Below, one piece after another: positions 28,001-41,000 of a stretch of 64,000 bases of DNA. Under the pieces are notes generated by a model. That model was not told where the DNA came from and did not search any database. It saw nothing but the letters and a program-made list of their open reading frames with translations. The DNA is taken from contig JAQPZY010001665.1 in the NCBI GenBank assembly GCA_029931535.1, forward strand, positions 1,509,501 through 1,573,500, given 5' to 3'. Position numbers and translations under genes: made by a program. Position 1 is the stretch's first letter. Each line of letters opens with the position of its first letter. This DNA is from Margaritifera margaritifera (lineage: Eukaryota; Mollusca; Bivalvia; Unionida; Margaritiferidae).

Positions 28001-31000
28001 CACAGCAAATAATCAGCTGAACACCTAATATTGATTGCTGAAAAATGACTTCCAATTACTGGCAGAATTATAAAAATAAAAGTGGAGTAGGATTAGAGTC
28101 AATCCAAATTATATAGACAGGCTTTTCCCGTGGTGCAATCTAATTATTTGGGATATAACTGAATAGTGAAGGCCATTCCATTTCAGAAAACTTACAAATT
28201 TGTGCACTGCAAATGGAATAATAAATAAATACAACACTTCCTCATTATAAGGCCCTTCATTTTAACATAAAGCAAGTATGGTCATGGATCCCATTTCATT
28301 AAATGGTAGTAAAATTATAGCATGTACTTCATTAAAACATGGCCTCACTATAATGTGGTATAGGTAGTGGATCTAATGGACAGCAATGGAGGAGTACTGT
28401 GTGTGTATCATGTACTTCATTAAACATGGCCTCACTATAATGTTGTATAGGTAGTGGGTCATATGGACAGCAGTGGAGGAGTACTGTGTGTGTATCATGT
28501 ACTTCATTAAACATGGCCTCACTATAATGTGGTATAGGTAGTGATCTAATGGACAGCAATGGAGGAGTACTGTGTGTGTATCATGTACTTCATTAAACAT
28601 GGCCTCACTATAATGTTGTATAGGCAGTGGGTCTAATGGACAGCAATGGCTGAGTACTGTGTGTGTATCATGTACTTCATTAAACATGGCCTCACTATAA
28701 TGTGGTATAGGTAGTGGATCTAATGGACAGCAATGGCTGAGTACTGTGTGTGTATCATGTACTTCATTAAACATGGCCTCACTATAATGTGGTATAGGTA
28801 GTGGATCCAATGGCGGAGTACTGTGTGTGTATCATGTACTTCATTAAACATGGCCTCACTATAAAGTGGTATATTCAATGGCTCCCACGGACACCATAAA
28901 AAAAGGAAGTACTGTACTTTACAGTAGATAAGTAGAATTGTCTTGATTCCAACTGAAGTTTATATCACTGAGAATTTATGTAAATCTCGTTGAAGAAAAG
29001 AATATAGTACATACTATAAGCAGCTCAGCATGTACAGAGACACCAACCCCTACCAATGTCAAATAGGAATGCCAGCTTTAAAAATAAATATTAACATGAA
29101 AATAGGAATACTTCTAATTTATTATCTAACAATTTATTTGAAGCATTTAAATCTTTCTGACAAAGTTATTTTTGGTTGAAATGTGCTTCCTACCTTCATC
29201 TTTCCCACCATGTGACATGCTGAAGTCCATTAAGAAATGACTTCAAAGGCATGGCATTCATTCAATGTTGATGCCTTGAAAATTATATTTAGAATGTCTG
29301 TAGCACACATTTATTTATTGTGGTATAAACTTCATTGACTGCTTTCAGTTCGATGTCTTTCTTGAACTTTCTCTGGTGAATTGGGCTGCTAAGCTGACAT
29401 TATTTTTTTATTGTTCAATTGTTTTTGTGAAACAAGTGCTTAGGTACACTTTTACAAATGAATTACAATCAAACATTATAAGCTTTTTCTGTAATCTAGA
29501 TATACTGGTGATCAAGCTGCTGTTCACCTTCATATTAAAATATATCTGACTTGAAAATCAGAATCTAACATAAGTGTTTGTAATGGCTTAATTTGAGGTA
29601 AAAAAATAGCAATGATTCTGCCAAAATCAGAAATCGGAATTATGGTTGTCATCTATGCATCTAGCATAAAATAATATTTAATGTGTCATAAATTTCATAT
29701 CTAATAATTGATCATTTAGAGTCCTTTATGCATGTGACTGTTTTGCCAACTTACAGGTGCTTGAGACCAAATTCTTACAAAGCTCCAAATGGCTTTGACT
29801 CAAAGCTGGTGATGCAGCAGCTGAAAAATACAGGTGTACTGGAAACAACTCGGATTCGGCGGATGGGCTTCACCATACGACTGCCATTTCAAGTCTTCCT
29901 TGACAGGTTTGTTTGACATCTTGCCTGACTGTATTTCTTTTTGGAGGAGGGGGGTAATAGAAACTAATAACAACACAATAAAAAACATGGACTAATAGCA
30001 GTGAGACAAAATTTAATTAAGCCATTAATATGAAATCTTACAAGTTTTATGTTGTTAGAGAAAATTTGTATGAAGCTGTTAATGTGTGATCTTAAAAATT
30101 ATATGCTGCCCAGTTTGCTTTTTTACAATTCACTAAATAAAAATATAATGATGAAGAGATAATGTCATCTTTAAACAGGTTGAAAACAAATTAAACCAAG
30201 ACTCTAAACTGGCTCTTGATTTGGTATTTTAATAAAAGGGAGAAATATGTAATATTGTTTCAGAAATTGAAATACTTGATATGCTAATCCCTTGGACATG
30301 AAAATGTCTTGTCAAAAAGTTTTAGAGAAGTAAAATTAACAAAATTTAATTGAAATTAAAATATTAATATATACATTTTTTTTACTGTGGATTTACTGTT
30401 TTCAATAAAATTAAAATATTATATTGTTGTAATATCATGAATATCATATGGAACCCATCATATTTACAGGTACAAGTTTCTAGCTTTTCCATTGGTGGCA
30501 GATGTTCCAGGAACACCAGAAACCTGTCAGCTGATTATAGAAAGGGGCAATATACCAACGGCTCAAATAGGCAAAACCAAGGTACTTAGAAGTAGTTATA
30601 TATTCCTAATGAAGAAGCAGCATTAGGTCAGTGTTTAGCTTGCTGGAATTGCAATGAAAGAATACAGGTTTGAATATTATCATCAAATCAGGCCGGGTCA
30701 GCTACTGTGCTGTGTACTTGGGCAAAGCATTTTACTTCAGTTACCTTGGCATTATAACCTACTTTTGTTGCTTGGCTGTAAAACATCAGTTCAACCAGTT
30801 CAACAATATTCATTCTCTTGTATCTTACTTTAGTGTTATGTGTGGTGAATTTACTCGACTTATGGTTCAAAGGTTATATAAATAGTCTCTTGCCAAATTC
30901 AGACATGCATGAACTCAGTATTCTTAAATCTAATTGGTCAGTGATTGGAAGGTACATGTATATTTAGTGTCATTATTTTGTTTGAAATCAAACAATAGAT

Positions 31001-32040
31001 GTGCTAAATCCATGTGTTTACTATTTTGTTTGTGCTAAATCTATGTGTTTACTATTTTGTGTGTGCTAAATCTATGTGTTTACTATTTTGTGTGTGCTAA
31101 ATCCATGTGGTTTTTTTTTGTGGTGTGCTAGATCCCTATGTTTACTATTTTGTGTGTGGTAAATCCATGTGTTTACTATTTTGTGTGTATTGAATCCATG
31201 TGTTTACTATTTTTTGTTAGCTAAATTCATGTGTTTACTATTTTTTTGAGTGCTAGATCCATGTGTTTACTATTTTGTGTGTGCTAAATCCATGTGTTTA
31301 CCATTTTGCATGTGCTAAATCCATGTGTTTACTATTTTGCATGTGCTAAATCCATGTGTTTTCTATTTTGCTTTTGGTAAATCCATTTGTTTTCTATTTT
31401 CATTTTTTCTTTTGCAGGTGTTTCTTAAATACTGGCACACAGATCAACTGAATGCCCAGCTTGATCTTGTGATAAGGAATATCATTAGAATTCAGGCGCA
31501 AATGCGGGCAAAATTGACGCGCCACATGTTCCTTGGACTGAAAGGGAGAATGGAGTGGTATCAAGAACAGCTAGGCATATTTTGGGAGTCATCTACAAAG
31601 ATTGGGGACAAAAACTACCATCTGCTTGTGAACCAGGCTGATCATGATGAAAATAGGTACAAAAGGGTAAGTAAGAAAATGATTGACTGGTAACGGGGTA
31701 GTATTGTCATCTGAATTTCACAAGTTGATGAAGAGTATTGTCACCTGGGTACACCAAATGTGCATTGGGTCATACATGTATATATATACACCTGGTAAAC
31801 AAACTTTGCAAAGATTACATGTATAAGTTGTCTGTTGTATGACATAGTTCTAGTAACAGTATTTGTCAGTATTAATTTAAAAGGAGGCTGGCAAGTTGTA
31901 TGTATTGAGGGTGTCAATGTCAACACTGTCTGATATATTTATGCACATCTTTTCTGAATGAAAATACACAAAGCTTCATACATTATGAGTGCTTGATTCC
32001 TAATGTTTCTTGCAACCAAATAATACAAGCTGTTAATAAC

Positions 32041-32098
<58 letters not shown>

Positions 32099-35000
32099 TA
32101 TGGAAGTGGTGCTTAATAGTATTCAGTTTCTCTTTATGTTCTGCAAATGCAGGTCATAGAGTTTCCAATCTATCCTTCTTATCCAAAAAGTTTTTATTTC
32201 ACTCAGTCCACTGCATATTATTATTATTATTATAATTATTTCTTTTCATCTATGCTGGCACTAGGAATTGCAGAAAAAAGCACAAAGATTATTTTTAAGA
32301 TGCTAAATTTCCTTAAAAATAGCAAGCAACAAATTTGGCAATTGTCCTTTTTTTATATACCCTTATGACTGTCTACATTTTATAGCTTGACATCTTGATT
32401 TTCTTGACACCTCCACCCACTATCAATAATTATATCATTACCAGTAATTACAAAAAAACATCTAAATTTCTTAAAGGAACTATTTCCTTTTTAAATTAGG
32501 TACAATAAAGGTTTATTACAAATTCTGACCATGTGTTGAACAAACTTATAACAAGAATGACAATTTTATGGCCTTGGGGAATATATCTTCAGAAGATTAA
32601 ATGATAGTCTGCCATAGGTACAATAAGACGAAGTATATCACTGGAATGACCGTAAAGATTTAAAACAAAGTTTTAATTTCCTTTGCATGAACCATATTTA
32701 AAAAAATATAGTTTCTTGAAATATAAACAAACAGTTAAGGAATTGTAATTTGGGTTGTTCTGCAAGATATTGCTCTGATGACAATAAAGACCTGAGCACA
32801 TTTATTTCATGTGTTTTTGAGAGTGAGAGAGAGTGTGTACATCAGTGTGTGTGTGTGTGTGTGTGTACATGTTGAAAGAAAACTGAGATAATTATTCTTC
32901 CACCAAAATACCTGGGCTAAAAAAATAGTACCTATGATTTACCATATGAAACTTCCACCAAAATATCCAGGCAAAGATTTACAATATGATACTTCCACCT
33001 AAATACACAAGCTAAGATTTACAATATGAAACTTCCACCAAAATACCCAGGCAAAGATTTACAATATGAAACCTCCACCAAAATACCCAGGCAAAGATTT
33101 ACAACATGAAACTTCAACCAAAATACCCAGGCAAAGATTTTCAATATGAAACTTCCACCAAAATACCCAGGCAAAGATTTACAATATGATACTTCCACCT
33201 AAATACACAAGCTAAGATTTACAATATGAAACTTCAACCAAATATCCAGGCAAAGATTTACAACATGAAACTTCAACCAAATATCCAGGCAAAGATTTAC
33301 AATATGAAACCTCCACCCAAATACCCAGGCAAAGATTTACAACATGAAACTTCAACCAAAATACCCAGGCAAAGATTTACAATATGAAACTTCAACCAAA
33401 TATCCTGGCAAAGATTTACAATATGAAACCTCCACCAAAATACCCAGGCAAAGATTTACAACATGAAACTTCAACCAAAATACCCAGGCAAAGATTTACA
33501 ACATGAAACTTCAACCAAAATACCCAGGCAAAGATTTACAATATGAAACTTCAACCAAAATACCCAGGCAAAGATTTACAACATGAAACTTCAACCAAAA
33601 TACCCAGGCAAAGATTTACAACATGAAACTTCAACCAAATATCCAGGCAAAGATTTACAACATGAAATTTCAACCAAAATACCCAGGCAAAGATTTACAA
33701 TATGAAACCTCCACCAAAATACCCCGGCAAAGATTTACCAGTTTAATCCCATTTATAAATATTTCATCTTATTATTATTTAGATTTTTATTATGATGTAA
33801 TAGTCATAATTCTGAGATTAGAACCAGCATTACAACTACTATTACTTTCAGATCAATAACAACAACAACTACTACTAATGTCCAAAAGTTGATGCTTTAA
33901 TTGGACATTATAAAGTCTAATTAAGTTGTATTTTTGTATGGTGGAGAGGGATTTTCTTAAAAAAAAAAAAAATTGAGTTATTGGCAGTTACATATTTATT
34001 TCTACATTTTTTTCTCAACAGTATGTACGGTTCTTTTTAATTACAATATAATTGTTACAACTGTCATTGAGATTTGCCATTACAACTTTCCTTCTACATT
34101 GCATGAGCATTAATTGTTAATACCATCATCGAGCATTATGACCTATCATTACAACTGTCCTTAAACATTGCATGAGCATTAATTGTTACAACCTTTATTG
34201 AGCATTATGACCCATCATTACAACTGTCCTTAAACATTGCATGAGCATTAATTGTTACAACCTTTATTGAGCATTATGACTCATCATTACAACTGTCCTT
34301 AAACATTGCACGAGGATTAATTGTTACAACCTTTATTGAGCATTATAACTCATAATTACAACTGTCCTTAAACATTGCATGAGCATTAATTGTTACAACC
34401 TTTATTGAGCATTATGACTCATAATTACAACTGTCCTTAAACATTGCATGAGCATTAATTGTTACAACCTTTATTGAGCATTATGACCCATCATTACAGC
34501 TGTCCTTAAATATTGCATGAGCATTAATTGTTACGACCTTTATTGAGCATTATGACTCATCATTACAAGTGTAATTGAGCATTGCAGATCACCTGATGCG
34601 TGGCATTACAACTGTCCTTGAGCATTGCAACTCATTGTTACAAGTGTTATTGACCATTGCAGTTCATCTGATGTGGGCATCAATTTTTACAACCGTCACT
34701 GAGAATTGTGACCCATCATTACAAGTGTCATTGAGCATTGCAGTTTGCCTGATGTGGGCCATGAACAATCCATGAGCATCATTACAACCATTAACAATTG
34801 TTGAGATCATCTCCTGTAATGGAGAGACTGAATTCTACATGGCTCCATTACTGTTGCATTGCATTGCATTCCTGTTGCATTGTGTTTCTGTCGTGAATAG
34901 CATTATAATAATAATAATAATAAAAAAAATGCTTTATTTATAGAAGGTAACTCCGTTAGTACAAAACTATTCTCCCTTGAGGCCTTCTATGCAATCTACA

Positions 35001-38000
35001 TATATACAATGTATAGATTATTTAGCACAAGTTGAAAAAAAAATACTTATTTCTTATTTAAGGTGTAGTTAAAGCATTTAGTTTTAACACATATATCATA
35101 CAGGTATACATCATAAATAGACTGTATCACATATATGATACAGGTATACATCATAAATTCACTGTGTATCACATATATGATACAGGTATACATAATAAAT
35201 ACACTATCACATATTCCCAGCGTATAACATATATGATGCATGTGTACATGATAAATACACAGTGTATCACATGTAATACAGGTGTACATGATAAATACAC
35301 AGTGCATCACTCATGTGATACAGGTGTCCATGATAAATACACAGCGTATCACACATGTGATACAGGTATACATAATAAATACACAATGTATCACACATGT
35401 GAGACAGGTCTTCATGATAAGTACACATTGCATCACATATATGATACAGGTGTACATAATACATATGATACAGGTCTACATCATAAATACACAGTGTATC
35501 ACATGATACAGTGTTATTATAAATTCACAGTGTATCACAGATATGATACAGGTGTACATAATAAATACACTGTATCACAGATATGATACAGGTGTACATA
35601 ATAACACATATATGATACAGTATTCATCATACATACACTGTGTATCACATATACAATATATGTATACATCATAAATACAGAGTGTATCACATATATTATA
35701 CAGATATACATCATAAATTCACAGTGTATCACATATATGATAATCAAGCCTCAGCTTAAAGGTCAAATCATGTCAGGGGAAATGGTCAAAGGTCAAATCA
35801 TGTCAGGGGAAATGTCACAAATTGGGTACCATTTGCAGTACTCTTGTTCTTAGCTGAATGGTTTGACTTTGTTTGATACATCTGCTATGTTTTGAAGTCA
35901 CATACTTTACATTACAATTACATGTGTCGCTTGATAATTACAGGTGTTTTTTGTGCCTAAAATATTCCTTTTGTAGGCACAATATTTGGTGTATAATTTA
36001 TGTAGTTTGTAACTGATCATGTGAGAGTAATGTTCATAAACTCTTTGTTCTGTGCAAATGTTCGCTGGAACACTCTGGACAGATTTTATGATTCTAATAT
36101 TGTGTCAAGATGCACACAAATGATATATTGTCACATGATGCACACAAGTGATATATTGTCACATGATTCACACAAATGATACATTTGGTAATACACACAT
36201 ACATATATCCGATTTTCTATTGACTGGTTTTAAATTCTGTTTAAAGAGTACACACATTTTTGATTATTATTACAACTTAATTGGGTTAGGCATTATATTG
36301 AATGGATCATAAAGATTGCAACTCTGCCATATTCTTGTAAAAACACTTATTTCTGATTATCAACCATAGTTTAATAATCTCTGGGGTAGAACTCTTTCAA
36401 GAATACATACAGCAACCCAAATATATAGGCATGCACATGCTAAATTTAGTTGACCTATGTTTTCAGAGGTTATATTTTGTTTTTTGATTATCTGGGGAGG
36501 GATGCAGAGCAGGGTATCACCATACATTGTATCTGAAAAAAGAGACAATACTCCATTTTCAAACCTATTAACCAATATATTTCTTTAAATACAGACATTG
36601 GATATCCTGACCTAATTAGGTGACTTTTTTACCACTTGCAGACTGATGTGTCTTAGACATCACTAAATTACCATTAATAACACTATCACTAAATTACTTA
36701 ATATCACTATCACTAAATGACCGTAAATATCGCTATCACTAAATCACCATAAATATCACTATCACTAAATTATTATAAATATCACTACAGTCCTACCCAT
36801 TTATGTCGACATCCTCGGGCCCGAGGAAATATTGTCGACATAGGCGGATGTCAAGATAAGTGTTGGGGGGGGGGGTGCTGAAAAAAAGCACATTTCTCTT
36901 GGACCTACATACAAGTTAAATTCGTCTGTAAGGGGTGACCTGTCGTCAGTGAGTAGGATTTACACTTTGAGAAAACAAACAATGGAAATTTTTAGTACAT
37001 GAAGACAAAACCAGTGTGAAATAAACTTGTATATTGACAAATTACATTTTGGTTACCTTTGTGTAAAAACATCCACAGTGCGTTAAGTACATGTATATGA
37101 AAAATCCATGAATTCGTGTACGGGTCTCATGTTAGAAAATTTATGCATCGGTTACATCCACATCCTGATATGAAACACATGTATTAAATATGGTTGTCCT
37201 CATTTGATCTAAAACGTCTACACAATTCACCACGATATTCATTGTCAGCAGTAGCACATGGTTGCATAGATGTTATTTACTTGCTTCAAGTACATGTACT
37301 TAAATTGGCCTAGATTTTGGTCAGTCTGTTCCCATCTTATTGAGGCTACCAAGGGGATGGGGCTATTCACAGGGAAATGAAAACCTGTCAACAAGTTGGT
37401 TTAAACTGTACATGTATTTATGTACTGAAGTCATCGTGAAAAGTACATAAAATTGAACAAGAGATATGCGGCTGATATGATTAATGAAGGCATAAGATTG
37501 TATACATTGACACATGCTAATGAGGTAATAAAAGAAAATGATTCATACAATACAATATTGTAACAATGTCAGCTCAAGTGGTATACATTTAAAATACGTA
37601 CAAAGCTGTTTCATCCGCATTGCATATATTCTCAGACTTATAATTCTGCAATATATCTTTAAGTTTGGCTTTCCATCCATCAAGCAGCGATGTGTCTTCT
37701 GAGTTGGCTTCTCCACAAATCCATTTGTAACCGATGTTATGACAAACTTTAAAGCGACTGAACCAAGCTCTTGTTGCAGCGAAGTTCTCTACATTAAGTT
37801 TTTTTTCCAAATTCTTTCGCTTTTTCGATGATGATCATGATCTATGGATAAGGTAGAATGTGCAATGCGGGTTTCATTGAACCATTTTGCTGTGGCCTTC
37901 TCCACGTCTTCAAATTTAGCAGTCTTCTGCTTCTTCCTTTGGGGAGCGCAGTTACCTTCAACATAGTCTTTCTTTATAGACTCAGCAGCTTTCATCCATC

Positions 38001-41000
38001 CTGACAGGGTATGTTTAAGTGAAAATTTGTTACAGACATCTTTGTGGGATGCCCCACCATCAACTTCCTTAACAGCCAGATATTTAGTTTCCAGAGACTG
38101 TAAATTTAATCTGCGTTTTACACTGCCGTTGGTAGCCATCGTAAACATAAAGTTAAAAAGGAAACTTGCACAGCACAATAAACTTGTTTAAATCACCGAT
38201 CGCTTTGGAAAATGCAACAATCAATCAGATTTCATTGCTTTTATTCAAGTTTGGTGATGATTTTTTTAATGAAGGATGCATTATTTTACTGAACATTGTA
38301 ACCGGCTTGCTTTGATGAAGGGTACATGTGTTAACATGTATTTAAGTCGCCACAAGAGACCAACTTTATAGGACCAAAGAAAAGCCTGTTTTTTCATCCG
38401 ACTGCGACATTAAAGCCTGGCGGCAAGATCAGCTAATTGTTGAACAAAGTACAGGTCGGAACTGTCCGCTTGTCGACATATATGATCCGGCGGCAAAATT
38501 AAACCCTGGCAGCAAGATCAACTAATTGTTGAACAAAGTATGGGTTGGAACTGGCAGCTTGTCAACATAAATAATTAGAAAACAAATGATTTGTTCAAGC
38601 TGGGACCAAGGGCTTCTGTCGAGATGTATGTTTATTTTTTATCTCGACGTCGACATAAGCATGACAAATTTGGTAGTAATAGTAGACCAAGGGACCAGGA
38701 TTTTTGTCGACATAGGCGGCTTGTCGACATAAGTGTTGTCGATATAAGTGGGTAGGACTGTATCACTAAATTACTATAAATACAACTATCACTAAATCAC
38801 CGTTAACATCACTATCACTAAATCACCATAAATATCAATCTCGCTAAATAACCATAAATATCACTATTACTGAATTACTATACATATCACTATTACTGAA
38901 TTACTATACATATCACTATTACTGAATTACTGTACATATCACTATCACTAAATGACCATAAATATCAGTTATTAAATCACCATAAATATCACTATTACTG
39001 AATTACTATACATATCACTATTACTGAATTACTATACATATCACTATTACTGAATTACTATACATATCACTATTACTGAATTACTATACATATCACTATT
39101 ACTGAATTACTATACATATCAGTGGAATGTCATACTTCCATAATTCTTTGCATTCATGTATATGTTCACTAGAAGTCATTAAGATTTCACCTTGGTAGAA
39201 TACCAGATGGGTTAAGTTCAAAGTCGTGTTCAGGGTTTAGAGTCACTCTGTTGATATTCTTTACAGATATTCATAATTGTAAGAATATTTGAGAAATTAT
39301 TGTTCACACAGTCTCAGCAATTGCTACAAGCAACTCCCACTGATGATGTATTGTAATGTTCTACCCAGGAATTGTCTAGAATCCAGCCAGAGTGGTACCG
39401 AGATGATAGAGGACGCCTTAGTAGACATGAGGTGGAAGAGTATCCTGACTACCATGATGAACAGCATGACTTCTCAAGAGGCACAAGGTAGGCAAATACG
39501 CTACTTTGCCAATCCATGAAAAAGTCATGAAAAGTTGTTGCTCCTAACTTTATTCCCAGGTGAAGTACTCATAATAAAAGACATATAGATGTGCTGACAA
39601 ACTACTAGGTGTTGAAAAAACAGATGTGCTGATAAACTACTAGGTGTTGATAAGACAGATAGATGTGCTGATTAACTACTAGGTGTTGATAAGACAGATA
39701 GATGTGCTGACAAAATTCTAGGTTTCGATATTACAGATTGATGTGCTGACAGACTACTAGATATTGACAAGACAAGACATGTGCTGACAGACTACTCGAT
39801 ATTGATAAGACATGTGCTGACAGACTACAAGGTATTGATATGACAGATAGATGTGCTGACAAAATTCTAGGTTTTGATAAGACAGATTGATGTGCTGACA
39901 GACTACTAGATATTGACAAGACAAGACATGTGCTGACAGACTACTAGATATTGATAAGACAGATGTGCTGACAGACTACTAGGTTTTGATAAGACAGATA
40001 GATGTGTTGACAGACTACTAGGTATGATAAGACAGATAGATGTCCTTTTTTTAATTAGTTGATCAGATTGAGTTTTTTTTGCCTTTTCTCCATGATCTCA
40101 ATTAATCCTATATCTATGGAGAATATTTTTTGAATACAAGCACCTTTATGATGAAGATCTGTTGGAGTATTGCAGAAACTATGGAGATATTCCAATTGAA
40201 TTGTTTCCAGGAGCGGTATAGTAAATTGACCCATCGATCAGCCATTAGGGAAATGTCTAAAGCGCAACAGCAGTGTCTCATGTTGAAACAAAAGATAACT
40301 AATTTCTTTAGGGAAGTCAGCGAGATGGAAAGATCATCTGTTCAGGATGAAACTAGGGAGGCTGAAATATCTGATGGTTAGTTTCTAACCAAACATAGCC
40401 CAGAAAGCAGTTATAGACAAATAACCAGGATGGTACAGTTTACTATGGTTTAGGCCTTGCAGAAAATCTGATACATGGACAGAAATATCAAAGGAACAGT
40501 ATGCAGGAATTGTGGAAAATTTGTGTTTTGGATATATATCCTGAAAACCAGTTCCCGAATCTATTCAGACTGGCCATAATTGCAGTGGTTCCGCCTTTAT
40601 CAACAGCTGTTTGTGAAAGGGGATTCAGTTCTTAAAACAAAATTCACACTACTCGGAGGAATAGGCTAACCGCAGACCTTTGAAACTCTATCACTGTTGT
40701 ATAAAAATGTCAGAATATCTGCGATAAAAAGAAACAAAATCCTTATATATATATATATATATGGAAATTATTTTTTTCCATTTTTTTCTAAGATATTCTG
40801 ACATTTTCTTATTACAGTGATAGAGTTTCAAAGGTCTGTTGGCTAACATCTGAAACTGTAAATAAACTTATGACATACAGATGTGTGTGTGTGTGCTCCA
40901 ATAAATGATTTTCAGTTTGCAAAGGACTTTTTTAAGAATATTTACCAGCTGAGCAACAATTAGGTATGTAGATACCTTATACATTTATTGTCAAAGAAGT

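Noticed and set aside
28373..28810. 145-residue minus-strand frame
   Set aside because: Repeat artefact of the 87-bp array.
35164..35586. 140-residue frame
   Set aside because: Produced by the 42-bp array; the matching minus-strand frames show it is period-driven.
40141..40376. Possible coiled-coil exon of the myosin ([16 protein letters not shown]...)
   Set aside because: It would end in phase 1, which puts exon 15 and exon 16 out of frame with stops. It sits inside the insert that carries hAT transposase, so it is better read as transposon sequence.
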